The position numbers were made by a program, and so were the translations under genes. The notes under the pieces were generated by a model. The model was not told the origin of the DNA. It saw nothing but the letters and a program-made list of their open reading frames with translations, and did no database searches. A stretch of 61,644 nucleotides of DNA. Origin: Bacilli bacterium (GTDB lineage Bacteria; Bacillota_I; Bacilli_A; RFN20; CAG-449). Positions 1-9,025 of the stretch are shown here, in pieces (position 1 is the first letter of the stretch; every line of letters begins with the position of its first letter). The stretch is taken from NCBI GenBank assembly GCA_900755065.1, contig CAAEFC010000003.1, positions 1 through 61,644 of the forward strand, written 5' to 3'.

Positions 1-75
1 CGAACACAGAAGTTAAGCACTGTAGCGGCGATGGTAGCCTCCTCCTTTGAAGGCAAGAGCAGCAAGCTGCCGGGC
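1..75 (+). rRNA. rrf: 5S ribosomal RNA, 3' part
   Basis: The window opens inside a 5S rRNA. The bases CGAACACAGAAGTTAAGC at the very start match the conserved 5S loop B/helix III segment (usual form CCGAACACGGAAGTTAAGC). The 3' end is placed near the CCGGGC at 70-75, which would pair with the missing 5' end. A run of eight T follows at once and probably ends the rRNA operon. The 5' 40 or so bases lie outside the window. Confidence 0.85.
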
Positions 76-190
76 TTTTTTTTATCCGGTTATTTTGCGC
101 GGATAGCGTTTATTTTTCATAAAAGGCTATTAAAAAAAGCGGATTTATGATAAAATACAAATACTCATGTCATTGTGGGAGGTTTTTTCG

Positions 191-547
191 ATGGATATAG
201 ATAAAAAGACGAAATACGGCGTTATCAATATCACCGGCGATGCGATCGCTCAGGTGGCCGGGAATGCGGCCAGCCAGTGCTATGGCGTCGTGGGCATGGC
301 GCAGAAAAAATCGATCCGGAATGAAATCAACGAGTTGCTGAAAAATGAAAACTTCAACAAGGGCGTTTTCGTGACAAAACGGAAAGACACTTTTGAAGTG
401 GACGTATATATTGTCGTGGGCTACGGGCTGAGGATTACCGAAATCGCTTCGGAAGTTCAGAAAAAAGTCAAGTTCGATCTGGAACGTGCTTTCAACATGA
501 ATTTTGCCGCGATCAACATCTACGTTCAGGGGATTAAAAGTCTTTAA
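191..547 (+). CDS. Asp23/Gls24 family protein (YloU-like)
   Basis: This is a 118-residue member of the Asp23/Gls24 envelope-stress family, small cytoplasmic proteins that associate with the membrane or cell envelope in Firmicutes. The opening GVINITGDAIAQVAGNAA and the later ATG-free stretch EVDVYIVVGYGLRI are typical. The start at 191 is preferred over an in-frame ATG at 167 because GGGAGG at 177-182 sits eight bases before it. It stands 20 bases upstream of fakA, the same pairing as yloU-yloV in Bacillus. Family assignment is firm; exact function in this family is poorly defined. Confidence 0.85.
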   Translation: MDIDKKTKYGVINITGDAIAQVAGNAASQCYGVVGMAQKKSIRNEINELLKNENFNKGVFVTKRKDTFEVDVYIVVGYGLRITEIASEVQKKVKFDLERAFNMNFAAINIYVQGIKSL

Positions 548-567
548 TATTTGAGAGGAATTAGTAC

Positions 568-2211
568 ATGAAATTTATCGATGGCAATATGCTGAAACAG
601 ATGATCATCAGTGGCGCGAACAACCTGTTCAACCACTATCCGGAAGTGGACGCATTAAATGTTTTCCCTGTCCCGGACGGCGATACCGGAATCAACATGA
701 ATCTGACGATTTCCAGCGGCGCGAAAGAAATTCAGAATCGCGTCGACGGCGATGTCTACGAAATCTCCAAGGCCTTTTCAAAAGGGCTTCTGATGGGCGC
801 GCGAGGAAATTCCGGCGTGATTCTGAGCCAGATTTTCCGCGGCTTTTCCAAAGCGCTGGAAGGGCAGAAGGTGATTTCCGCGCCGGTTCTTTCCGACGCG
901 CTGATCAACGGAAAAGACGTCGCGTACAAGGCGGTCATGCGCCCGGTCGAAGGGACGATTCTCACCGTGATCCGCGAAGCCAGCGAAGCCTTGAAAGAGC
1001 AGGTTACTCCTTCGATGAGCATCGAAAGAGCGTTTGACATTCTGCTGAAAGAGGCCAATGCGTCCTTAGAAAGAACGCCGGAACTTCTTCCGGTGCTGAA
1101 AGAAGTCGGCGTCGTCGACTCCGGAGGCGCGGGACTATTGAAAATCCTGGAAGGATTCGCCAGCGCGCTTCACGGAAAAGTGTTCGAGAAGAAAATGGCG
1201 ACGGTGACGGAGGATTCCCCTCAGCAGAAAGCCGGCGCGAAAGTCGAAGACGATGAATTCGGTTATTGCGTGGAATTTTTGCTGATCTTGCCGGAGAATC
1301 CGCTTTCGGAAGGAAAAAAGACCTTTGCCGAGAAGCGCTTCACGTCGGTGCTTGCCTCGCACGGGACTTCTCTTGAAATTCAGCGCGAAGACGAATTCAC
1401 CCTGCACGTGCATATTCACACGTTGATGCCGGGAAGCATTCTGGTTTACGCCCAGCAGTTCGGCGAGTTTTCCGCGGTTAAAATCGACAACATGGCAGAA
1501 CAGCACGGAGAAATGACGAAGAAAGAAAGTTCTTCCGACTCCAATGAAACACGCGAATACGCGATCGTTTCCGTTGCCGTCGGAAACGGCGTCGAACAGA
1601 TGTTCCGCGAACTCAACGTCACCGAATTGGTTTCCGGCGGTCAGACCATGAATCCGTCTACGGAGGATTTCGTCGAAGCGATTCGTCGGTGCAACGCCAG
1701 AAAAGTCTTCCTGCTTCCGAACAATTCCAACATCATCATGGCCGCGACGCAAGCGTGCGAAGTCGAGAAGAACGTCGAATGTCGGGTGATTCCGACCAAG
1801 ACGATTCCTCAGGGACTGACGGCGTGCATGATGTTCAATCCGGAATCGACTTTCGATGAAAACGAAAGCGAGATGAACGAAGCGATCGGCAACGTGAAAA
1901 CCGGACAGGTTACCTTCGCCATCCGCGATACGGTCATCGACGACATCGAAGTTAAAAAAGACGAATACATCGCTCTTTCGGATAAGAAAATCGTATCCAG
2001 CGACCGCGACAAAATCAAGGTTACGATGGATATGCTCGATCATATGGTCGACGAAACGAGTTCGATCATCACCCTGATCTGCGGAGAGGACGCCAGCGAA
2101 GAAGAGGTCAACCGCCTGTCGGATCTGATTCAGGAAACCTTTCAGGAGGTCGATCTGGATGTCCGGAGAGGCAACCAGCCGGTTTACTCGTTCATCATCG
2201 GAGTGGAATAA
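568..2211 (+). CDS. fakA: Fatty acid kinase catalytic subunit FakA (YloV, DAK2 domain)
   Basis: This is FakA, which phosphorylates exogenous fatty acids presented by a FakB binding protein; the acyl-phosphate can feed PlsX/PlsY phospholipid synthesis. The N-terminal DhaL/DAK2 domain (about residues 1-200) has the nucleotide and Mg-binding motif NVFPVPDGDTGIN with Asp37 and Asp39, and GARGNSGVILSQ near residue 80. A middle domain and a C-terminal DegV-like domain complete the usual 547-residue length. GAGAGG at 553-558 precedes the ATG. plsX lies two genes downstream, which fits a shared fatty-acid route. No fakB is in the window. Confidence 0.92.
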   Translation: MKFIDGNMLKQMIISGANNLFNHYPEVDALNVFPVPDGDTGINMNLTISSGAKEIQNRVDGDVYEISKAFSKGLLMGARGNSGVILSQIFRGFSKALEGQKVISAPVLSDALINGKDVAYKAVMRPVEGTILTVIREASEALKEQVTPSMSIERAFDILLKEANASLERTPELLPVLKEVGVVDSGGAGLLKILEGFASALHGKVFEKKMATVTEDSPQQKAGAKVEDDEFGYCVEFLLILPENPLSEGKKTFAEKRFTSVLASHGTSLEIQREDEFTLHVHIHTLMPGSILVYAQQFGEFSAVKIDNMAEQHGEMTKKESSSDSNETREYAIVSVAVGNGVEQMFRELNVTELVSGGQTMNPSTEDFVEAIRRCNARKVFLLPNNSNIIMAATQACEVEKNVECRVIPTKTIPQGLTACMMFNPESTFDENESEMNEAIGNVKTGQVTFAIRDTVIDDIEVKKDEYIALSDKKIVSSDRDKIKVTMDMLDHMVDETSSIITLICGEDASEEEVNRLSDLIQETFQEVDLDVRRGNQPVYSFIIGVE

Positions 2212-2213
2212 AG

Positions 2214-2234
2214 AAGGGGATTTCCCCTTTTTTT
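2214..2234 (+). terminator. Intrinsic terminator after fakA
   Basis: AAGGGGA (2214-2220) pairs with TCCCCTT (2223-2229), followed by a T run. The two-base gap means the real loop opens part of the stem. It starts three bases after the fakA stop and separates fakA from recG. Confidence 0.7.
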
Positions 2235-2259
2235 GAAAAGGGACTGTTGAGGGAAAAAG

Positions 2260-4269
2260 ATGAAATTACTGACCAATTCAAAGGCTTTGACGGAACAATT
2301 GAAAAAGATTTCCGTCGAGCGGAGCGAAGATCTGATCGAATATCTGCCTTATCGGTACGAGTCGTTTGAATATACCGACGAAGAAGATGTGAAAGACCGG
2401 CAGAGAATCGTCATTCTCGGACGGCTGGTCTCGAATCCGCGCCTGTTCAACAAAGGAAAAATCAGCCTGATTACGTTTCATTTCGTTTCGGTAAACCGGA
2501 AGTTTTATTCCTGCAAGATGTTTAACCGCGCCTTTTATTATTCGTCGCTCGACCTGGAAAGTTCGTTTACGTTGACCGGGATTCTGGATTTAAAAAAAAA
2601 GGAACTGAACGTCATTTCCCTCAAAAAGGGGGAGATTCCCGACAATCGGCAACTGAAACCGGTGTATCATCTTCCGACCGGCGTTTCTTCGTCGGTCTAT
2701 CTGGGATTGGTCAGACGGACGTTGGAGAGAATCGACGAGATTTCCGGAGAGAGACTTCCGTCGTATCTGATCCGGAAATACCGTCTGATGTCGCATAACG
2801 AAGCGCTGAAAGTGGTTCACTTTCCGAAAAACAGGGAAGAAATCGCCGCGGGACTCCGGACGGTCAAATTTGAAGAATGTCTGGAATATTGCATGAAAAA
2901 CCGGATCATTCGGATACAGAACAAGAAATTGGTCAAGTCTTCGCCGAAGCCGATCGACACGCAGGCGATCAACCGATTCATTCTCGCGCTTCCGTATAAA
3001 CTGACGAAAGATCAGACGCAGGCGATCCGCGAGATCGTTCTCGACCTGATGAGTCCTTCTTTGATGTATCGCCTGTTGCAGGGCGACGTCGGAAGCGGAA
3101 AGACGATCGTCGGCATCGTGAGTCTTTACGCGAACTTTTTAAGGGGAAAACAGGGGGTTCTTCTGGCGCCGACGGACTCTCTGGCGCGACAGCATTACGA
3201 AAACGTGCGTTCCGTTCTGGAACCTTACGGGATTCGCTGCTGCCTTTTGATCGGCGACCTGAAAGCCAAAGAGAAGGAAGCGCTGAAAGAGAAGGTGGCC
3301 TCAGGGGAAGAAGACGTCATCGTCGGCACGCATTCGGTTTTTTCCAAAACGGTGGCGTATGCCGGTCTGGGATTGGCGATCATCGACGAGCAACACCGTT
3401 TCGGCGTCAATCAGCGGAATCTTCTGGAAAACAAAGGCGACGACGTCGATTTGCTTCTCATGAGTGCGACGCCGATTCCCCGGACGCTGGCGCTTTCGAT
3501 CTATGGCGACCTCGATGTTTCGTCGCTGACAACTTTTCCTTCCGGAGAACATCGGGTGACTACCCGCGTCGTCGGCGAGGATTCGGCGAAAATCCTGTCT
3601 CTGATCGAATACTGTCTGGAAGAGTCGAGGCAGGTTTTCATCGTTTGTCCGAAAATCGCCATGGGAAATTCCATGCAGTCCAGCGAGGAAGTCTATGCGA
3701 AATTTGCACCTGTTTTCGGCGAAAAAATCGCGCTTTTGCACGGAAAAATGCCGAATGAAGAGAAAGTGAGCGTTTTGGAAAAATTCAAGCGGAACGAAAT
3801 CGGCGTTCTGGTCTCGACCACGTTGATCGAACTGGGCATCGACATTCCTTCGGCAGGCGGAATGATCATCTATTCGGCGAACAGTTTCGGACTGGCTTCG
3901 CTTCATCAGTTGCGCGGAAGAGTCGGTCGCGACGGAAGGGAAGCGTATTGCCTCTTAGTCGAACGCGATCCGGAAGAAGAGGACTGTTCGCGATTGAAAT
4001 TTCTGGAAACATGCACCGACGGTTTTGAAATCGCCGAAGAAGATATGCGCCGGCGCGGTCCGGGCGACTTCATCGGCATTCAGCAAAGCGGATTCCCGAG
4101 TTTCAATTCACTGAACATCGTCAAGGATTTCCGGATGTTTGAAACGGCACGGAACGAAGCGGACGCGATGCTCAAAAATCCGGATGATCCGGAAGTCGCG
4201 CGGTATTACCGCTTTTGCCTGAACCGGATTCTGGAAAAAGAAAAGAGCCTGCTTCTCGACGGAATGTAA
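2260..4269 (+). CDS. recG: ATP-dependent DNA helicase RecG
   Basis: RecG reverses stalled replication forks and branch-migrates Holliday junctions. The protein has 669 residues, close to the Bacillus form. An N-terminal wedge/OB-fold region precedes a superfamily 2 helicase core: Walker A GDVGSGKT at about residue 275, the Walker B box DEQH at 376-379, motif III SATPIPRTLA, and motif VI HQLRGRVGRDGR near residue 550. GAGGG stands before the ATG. The order asp23-fakA-recG-plsX follows Bacillus except that the serine dehydratase genes and fapR are not here. Confidence 0.96.
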   Translation: MKLLTNSKALTEQLKKISVERSEDLIEYLPYRYESFEYTDEEDVKDRQRIVILGRLVSNPRLFNKGKISLITFHFVSVNRKFYSCKMFNRAFYYSSLDLESSFTLTGILDLKKKELNVISLKKGEIPDNRQLKPVYHLPTGVSSSVYLGLVRRTLERIDEISGERLPSYLIRKYRLMSHNEALKVVHFPKNREEIAAGLRTVKFEECLEYCMKNRIIRIQNKKLVKSSPKPIDTQAINRFILALPYKLTKDQTQAIREIVLDLMSPSLMYRLLQGDVGSGKTIVGIVSLYANFLRGKQGVLLAPTDSLARQHYENVRSVLEPYGIRCCLLIGDLKAKEKEALKEKVASGEEDVIVGTHSVFSKTVAYAGLGLAIIDEQHRFGVNQRNLLENKGDDVDLLLMSATPIPRTLALSIYGDLDVSSLTTFPSGEHRVTTRVVGEDSAKILSLIEYCLEESRQVFIVCPKIAMGNSMQSSEEVYAKFAPVFGEKIALLHGKMPNEEKVSVLEKFKRNEIGVLVSTTLIELGIDIPSAGGMIIYSANSFGLASLHQLRGRVGRDGREAYCLLVERDPEEEDCSRLKFLETCTDGFEIAEEDMRRRGPGDFIGIQQSGFPSFNSLNIVKDFRMFETARNEADAMLKNPDDPEVARYYRFCLNRILEKEKSLLLDGM

Positions 4270-4307
4270 GAGGACCGCCGAATCTTATTTCATCGGACGG
4301 CGAACTG

Positions 4308-4316
4308 TGGTATAAT
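4308..4316 (+). promoter_or_regulatory. Extended -10 promoter for plsX
   Basis: TGGTATAAT is a perfect -10 hexamer (4311-4316) with the TGn extension. The -35 position (about 4288-4293, TTTCAT) is weak, as is common when the extended -10 is present. It lies about 50 bases upstream of the plsX start. Confidence 0.65.
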
Positions 4317-4336
4317 ATTCCGGAAGAAAAAATCGG

Positions 4337-4368
4337 AAAGGAGAGTCGGGAAATCCCGAGATAAGCGT
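4337..4368 (+). promoter_or_regulatory. plsX ribosome-binding site set back behind a small hairpin
   Basis: The only good Shine-Dalgarno sequence, AAAGGAGAG at 4337-4345, is about 25 bases from the ATG at 4369, too far for direct use. Between them TCGGG (4346-4350) can pair with CCCGA (4355-4359) around an AAAT loop. Folding that hairpin would bring the effective spacing to about 10 bases. This is inference from sequence only. Confidence 0.45.
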
Positions 4369-5343
4369 ATGTATAAAATTGCCGTGGATTGCATGGGCTC
4401 GGATCTGGGCCCGGATATCGCCGTAGAGGCGATCCGAATATTTGTCCGAAAGCACGAAGATGCCGAAGTTTTCGCTTACGGAAGGAAAGAAGATTTAAAG
4501 GAACTGGAATCGCTGGATCGGGTTCATGTGTTTTCCTGCCCGGACGTCATGGCGATGACTTCCGGCGCGTTGGAAGCGATGCGGGCGCGGGAAACTTCGA
4601 TGTACCGGGCGATTTCCGACATGAAGACGAACGGATATGACGGCGTCGTTTCTGCCGGATCCACCGGCGCTTTTCTGACTCTGGCCAGCGTCAAACTGAA
4701 AAACATCGAGGGAATCGACAGAAGCGCGTTAGTCACCGCGATCCCCGTCAGCGGAGGGAAACAGGTTACCGTTCTCGACGTCGGCGCGAATGCGGAGACT
4801 TCGGCGGAGCAGTTGGTTCAGTTCGCCAGAATGGGAAAAGTCTACGCCGAAAAGGTGCTGAAAGTGAAAAATCCGAAGATTTGCCTGCTCAGCAACGGCG
4901 CGGAAGACGAAAAAGGAAGCCCGGAAATCAAGAAGGCCAACCGCCTGCTCAGGGAGATGAATTTCGAGGGATTCATGGGAAATATCGAGGGGCGAGAAGT
5001 AACGAAAGGCGACCTTGACGTTCTCGTTACCGGAGGCTTTGCCGGAAACGTCTTCCTGAAAACGTACGAAGGCGTGGCGAAGATGTTCTCGGAAATGATC
5101 AAAAACGCGTTTTATACCAACGTCCGAAGCAAAGTGGGCTATCTTCTTTCCAAAAAACCGTTCGACGCATTCAAGGATCAGATGAACTACGAAAGCGTCG
5201 GCGGCGCGATGTTCATCGGAATCAAAGGCGTCGTCGTCAAGGCGCACGGTTCGTCCAATGCGAGAGCCTTTTCGATGGCTCTGGAAGTCTGCCGCCGGAT
5301 GATCGAAGAAAAAGTCGTCGAACAGATCGGGGACGGTGTGTAA
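4369..5343 (+). CDS. plsX: Phosphate acyltransferase PlsX
   Basis: PlsX interconverts acyl-ACP and acyl-phosphate, the acyl donor for PlsY in phospholipid synthesis; it is a peripheral membrane protein. The 324 residues begin with the family's IAVDCMGSDLGPD and contain GVVSAGSTGAFL and VLDVGANAET. The C-terminal part carries NYESVGGAMFIGIKGVVVKAHGSS, the usual end of the family. In Bacillus it is followed by fabD, fabG and acpP; here rnc follows after one base. The protein itself looks complete and typical. Confidence 0.95.
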   Translation: MYKIAVDCMGSDLGPDIAVEAIRIFVRKHEDAEVFAYGRKEDLKELESLDRVHVFSCPDVMAMTSGALEAMRARETSMYRAISDMKTNGYDGVVSAGSTGAFLTLASVKLKNIEGIDRSALVTAIPVSGGKQVTVLDVGANAETSAEQLVQFARMGKVYAEKVLKVKNPKICLLSNGAEDEKGSPEIKKANRLLREMNFEGFMGNIEGREVTKGDLDVLVTGGFAGNVFLKTYEGVAKMFSEMIKNAFYTNVRSKVGYLLSKKPFDAFKDQMNYESVGGAMFIGIKGVVVKAHGSSNARAFSMALEVCRRMIEEKVVEQIGDGV

Positions 5344-5344
5344 G

Positions 5345-6028
5345 ATGTATAAGTTTTACGGAATTCTCGACGCTTTCGGAATTAAAGCCAACGATATCAG
5401 TTTGTTTGAACACGCTTTTTCGCATTCTTCTTACGTCAACGAAATCCGCGGTCATTTTGTGGATTACGAGCGAATAGAATTTATCGGCGACGGCGTGCTG
5501 GATTTAGTCGTCGCGGATCTGATTTACCGCGCCCATCCGGAGATGGATCAGGGGCTGATGTCGAAAGCCCGGTCTCATCTGGTCCGGCGGGAATCGCTGG
5601 CCGATTACGCCCGGAAATATCATCTGGGCGAGGCGATCCTTTTGGGAAACGGCGAAAAGAACAACGGCGGGAGCAACCTCGATAAAATCCTCGAAGACGT
5701 CTTCGAAGCCTTCATCGGCGCGATCTACCTGGATCAGGGGTTCGACACGGTTTACGCGATCGTCGGCAAAATTTTTTCCTACGATGTCGAGCACATCGAA
5801 ATCGGCGAACTGACCGATTTCAAATCCAAATTGCAGGAATACGTGCAGACCGACACCCGGGATACGGTAACTTATCGCGTCGTCGAAGAAAGCGGAAATT
5901 CGCAGGATAAGAAATTCGTCGTCGAAGTTCTCTGGGACGGCAATGTCTGGGGAACCGGAACGGGCAGCAGCAAAAAGCGCGCGGAACAGGACGCGGCCAA
6001 AGACGCGCTGTCGAAAGTAGCGAGGTAG
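5345..6028 (+). CDS. rnc: Ribonuclease III
   Basis: RNase III cleaves double-stranded RNA during rRNA and mRNA processing. The signature ERIEFIGDGVLDLVV spans residues 42-56, with the first catalytic acidic residues there. The second acidic cluster is EDVFEAFIGAIYLDQG near residue 120. A double-stranded-RNA-binding domain fills the last 70 residues, with the end motif GTGSSKKRAEQDAAKDAL. The ATG at 5345 is chosen; a GTG at 5336 inside plsX is possible. The gene is one base past the plsX stop and four bases before ftsY, with no smc between. Confidence 0.94.
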   Translation: MYKFYGILDAFGIKANDISLFEHAFSHSSYVNEIRGHFVDYERIEFIGDGVLDLVVADLIYRAHPEMDQGLMSKARSHLVRRESLADYARKYHLGEAILLGNGEKNNGGSNLDKILEDVFEAFIGAIYLDQGFDTVYAIVGKIFSYDVEHIEIGELTDFKSKLQEYVQTDTRDTVTYRVVEESGNSQDKKFVVEVLWDGNVWGTGTGSSKKRAEQDAAKDALSKVAR

Positions 6029-6032
6029 ACAG

Positions 6033-7013
6033 ATGGGGCTGATTTCATTTCTGAAAGATAAATTCTCCAAAAAGGAGAATAAAAACGATAAATACGTCGC
6101 CGGATTAGATAAATCGAGAAAAAACTTTTCTTCCAAACTGAAATTGCTGACGAAAAGGTATTCCAAGGCCAACGATGAATATTTTGAGGAATTGGAGCAA
6201 ATCCTAATTGAGGCCGACGTCGGCGTCAATCTGGCGCTTGAAATCGTCGAGGCGACGAAGCGGGAAACCGACGAAAAAGAGATTTCCGATCCCGAATCGA
6301 TCAACGAATTGCTCGTCGACAAGATGTTCGTCAGTTACGCGCAGCAAGGGGAAAACATCGTCAACGAAATCACCTTTCGCGAGAACGAACCGACGGTACT
6401 TCTGATTGTCGGCGTCAACGGAGTCGGAAAGACGACGACGATCGCCAAACTGGCTTACCGATACCGAAAGCAGGGGAAAAAGATCCTGCTCGTCGCCGGA
6501 GATACTTTCCGGGCCGGGGCAACCGAACAGTTGTCGATCTGGGCAGGAAGACTCGGCGTCGACATCGTCAAAGGCAAAGAAAACCAGGACCCTTCGAGCG
6601 TCTGTTTCGACGGTATCCGGAAAGCCAAAGAGACGCATTGCGACCTGGTTATCGTCGATACGGCGGGACGGTTGCAGAACAAACTGAACCTGATGCAGGA
6701 ACTTTCCAAGATGAAACGCGTGATCGCCAAGGAAATCCCTTCCGCGCCTCACGAAATCTTTCTGATCATCGATGCGACGACCGGACAGAACGGCGTAATT
6801 CAGGCCAAAGCCTTCAAAGACTGCACGTCGCTGACCGGCGTGATCATCACCAAAATGGACGGAACGAGCAAGGGAGGAATCATTCTCGCGATTCGGGACG
6901 AATTGGGCGTTCCGGTCCGTTTCATCGGCTTAGGAGAAAAAATGGACGATCTGGAAGAATTCGATCTGGATCAATACCTGTACGGGTTGTGCTTATCGCA
7001 GGAGGAGGAATAA
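6033..7013 (+). CDS. ftsY: Signal recognition particle receptor FtsY
   Basis: FtsY docks the SRP-ribosome complex at the membrane translocon. The 326-residue protein is a compact N and G domain with only a short lysine-rich N terminus in place of the long acidic A domain of E. coli. G1 is GVNGVGKTTTIAKL (about residue 127), G3 is DTAGRLQNK, and G4 is TKMDGTSKGG. Its partner Ffh lies 0.6 kb downstream in the same direction. Confidence 0.95.
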   Translation: MGLISFLKDKFSKKENKNDKYVAGLDKSRKNFSSKLKLLTKRYSKANDEYFEELEQILIEADVGVNLALEIVEATKRETDEKEISDPESINELLVDKMFVSYAQQGENIVNEITFRENEPTVLLIVGVNGVGKTTTIAKLAYRYRKQGKKILLVAGDTFRAGATEQLSIWAGRLGVDIVKGKENQDPSSVCFDGIRKAKETHCDLVIVDTAGRLQNKLNLMQELSKMKRVIAKEIPSAPHEIFLIIDATTGQNGVIQAKAFKDCTSLTGVIITKMDGTSKGGIILAIRDELGVPVRFIGLGEKMDDLEEFDLDQYLYGLCLSQEEE

Positions 7014-7014
7014 A

Positions 7015-7275
7015 ATGGGCTTTTTCTTATCATTAATCATTATCGTCGCCATTCAGATGGGCGTCACCGCTTTATTGCAGATGATGGGCGTTTCGGTGCT
7101 GTACATCGATATGATCATCAATCTGATTCTGGCGCTGATCTTCACGTTCTGGAATTACGGCAGACTGTTCCGAAACAAAAAGGACATGGTGAAGGATCTT
7201 TCTTTTCACACCAACGTCTGCATCTGGTATTCGATTCTGACGGGAATCAGCGCGTTAAGCATTCTTCTCTACTAG
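7015..7275 (+). CDS. Small membrane protein of unknown function
   Basis: I do not recognise this 86-residue protein. It has a strongly hydrophobic N-terminal segment (residues 2-24), a second around residues 27-48, a charged stretch (GRLFRNKKDMVKD) and a third hydrophobic segment at the C terminus, so two or three membrane spans. It starts one base after the ftsY stop and ends four bases before ylxM. The tight packing argues that it is expressed, and a link to SRP-dependent membrane insertion is possible but only by position. Confidence 0.65.
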   Translation: MGFFLSLIIIVAIQMGVTALLQMMGVSVLYIDMIINLILALIFTFWNYGRLFRNKKDMVKDLSFHTNVCIWYSILTGISALSILLY

Positions 7276-7279
7276 CGGT

Positions 7280-7615
7280 ATGGACGAATTGGAAAAGAAT
7301 CTCCGCGTCAACCGGCTGATCGACTTTTACGGCAGCCTCCTGACCGGACATCAGAGACAGATTTTGTCGTGGTATTATTCGATGGATCTTTCTCTGGCGG
7401 AAATCTCCGACCAGTTGGGGATTTCCAGAAACGGCGTGTACGACGCTTTGAAAAAAGGCGTAGCCGTGTTGGAAAAGTACGAAGAAAATCTGCATCTTCT
7501 TCGGCGCGACGAGGAACTGGACGCGTATTTCGAGGAAATCAGAAAGAATTGCGACGAGAAAGAACGTCCTCTCGTCGATCGGATCGAAAAGAAGGTGAAA
7601 GGATATGGCATTTGA
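7280..7615 (+). CDS. ylxM: YlxM family SRP-associated DNA-binding-like protein
   Basis: YlxM proteins are small helix-turn-helix proteins that bind SRP and modulate its GTPase activity in Firmicutes. The 111 residues contain the diagnostic YYSMDLSLAEISDQLGISR helix-turn-helix (about residues 33-51), followed by NGVYDALKKG. It overlaps ffh by 11 bases, the standard arrangement, which implies translational coupling. Confidence 0.93.
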   Translation: MDELEKNLRVNRLIDFYGSLLTGHQRQILSWYYSMDLSLAEISDQLGISRNGVYDALKKGVAVLEKYEENLHLLRRDEELDAYFEEIRKNCDEKERPLVDRIEKKVKGYGI

Positions 7616-8918
7616 ATCGTTGAGCGACCGTTTTCAGGGGATATTGAAAAAAGTCAAAGGGCAATCCCGCCTGAGTGAAGCGAACATGGAGGAAATGCTG
7701 AAAGAAATCCGCGTGGCGCTTCTGGAAGCGGACGTCAATTTCAAAGTCGTCAAGGAATTCGTCCGTTCGGTCAAGGAGAAAGCGATCGGACAGGAAGTTT
7801 TCAACAAAGTCAGTCCCGGACAGATGGTCGTCAAGATCGTTCACGACGAATTGGCGGATCTTCTCGGCGCGGATCAGTGCGAAATCGCTTTCCGGCATAA
7901 GCCGACCGTGATCATGATGTGCGGATTGCAAGGATCGGGAAAGACGACGACCGCGGGGAAACTGGCGCTGTTGTTTAAAAAGAAGATGAACAAAAAGGTG
8001 CTTCTGGTCGCCGGCGACGTTTATCGTCCGGCGGCGATCGATCAATTGGTTACGATCGGAAAGCAGATCGAAGTCGAAGTGCTGGACATGGGCGATCGCC
8101 TTTCGCCGGTAGAAATCGCGAAAAAGGGCGTTGAAAAGGCGAAAAGCGAGAATTTCGACGCGGTCATCATCGATACGGCCGGACGCTTGCAGATCGATGA
8201 AGTGCTGATGCAGGAACTGGTCGATATCGAAAATGCGGTTCACCCGGACGAGGAACTTCTTCTGGTCGATGCCATGAGCGGACAGGACGCCGTCAACGTC
8301 GCCAACGCATTCCATTCGCGGCTGCATCTGACCGGAATGATCATGTCCAAACTGGACGGAGACGCCCGGGGAGGCGCGGCTCTTTCGATCAAGCATCTGA
8401 CCGGAATTCCGATCAAGTACGCCGGTGTCGGAGAAAAACTGAGCGAACTGGAAGTCTTTCACCCGGACCGCATGGCGGATCGGATCTTAGGCATGGGCGA
8501 TATCGTCTCTCTGGTGGAAAAAGTACAGGAAGAGATTGACGAGAAAGAAGCCAAAAAAGCCGCGAATAAACTGATGAAAGGCAGTTTCGATCTCAACGAC
8601 ATGCTGAAACAGTTGGAACAGATCAACAAGATCAGCATGAGCAGTATCATCAAACTGATTCCGGGCATGCCGAAGATCAGCGAAGAAGATCAGGAAAAGG
8701 CGCGGAAGCAGATCGCTTCGACCCGGGCGATCATCTGTTCGATGACGCCGGAAGAGAGAAGTCATCCCGAAATCATCAAGAATTCGCGGAAAATCCGCAT
8801 CGCAAAAGGATCGGGAAAATCCAGTCAGGACGTCAACCGCGTGCTGAAACAATACGATCAGATGAAAACGATGATGAAACAGATGAAAGGAAAATACGGT
8901 AAATTGCCGAATCTTTGA
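7605..8918 (+). CDS. ffh: Signal recognition particle protein Ffh
   Basis: Ffh is the SRP GTPase that binds signal peptides and the SRP RNA. The NG domain shows G1 GLQGSGKTTTAGKL near residue 107, the DTAGRLQIDE G3 region and SKLDGDARGGAALS as G4. The C-terminal M domain is rich in methionine (MSSIIKLIPGMP and MKTMMKQMKGKYGK). At 437 residues it is of ordinary length. It is the last gene of the plus-strand block; in most Bacilli rpsP would come next on the same strand. Confidence 0.97.
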   Translation: MAFESLSDRFQGILKKVKGQSRLSEANMEEMLKEIRVALLEADVNFKVVKEFVRSVKEKAIGQEVFNKVSPGQMVVKIVHDELADLLGADQCEIAFRHKPTVIMMCGLQGSGKTTTAGKLALLFKKKMNKKVLLVAGDVYRPAAIDQLVTIGKQIEVEVLDMGDRLSPVEIAKKGVEKAKSENFDAVIIDTAGRLQIDEVLMQELVDIENAVHPDEELLLVDAMSGQDAVNVANAFHSRLHLTGMIMSKLDGDARGGAALSIKHLTGIPIKYAGVGEKLSELEVFHPDRMADRILGMGDIVSLVEKVQEEIDEKEAKKAANKLMKGSFDLNDMLKQLEQINKISMSSIIKLIPGMPKISEEDQEKARKQIASTRAIICSMTPEERSHPEIIKNSRKIRIAKGSGKSSQDVNRVLKQYDQMKTMMKQMKGKYGKLPNL

Positions 8919-8994
8919 GAAGAGAAAAATCGACTGAAAATGAATTTTCATCAGGATTCTATATCAAAACGGATTGAAAGCCAATTTGAAAAGC

Positions 8995-9025
8995 AACTCG
9001 AAGTCCCAAAACTTCGAGTTTTTTC
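8995..9025 (+). terminator. Intrinsic terminator after ffh
   Basis: AACTCGAAGT (8995-9004) and ACTTCGAGTT (9011-9020) form a perfect ten-base stem around CCCAAA, followed by TTTTCTT. It closes the fakA-to-ffh block. Just beyond, at 9037-9050, lies a perfect 14-base palindrome, AGATGAATTCATCT, and a near-repeat TTCATCTG(G)AACAG occurs at 9042 and 9071. Confidence 0.85.
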
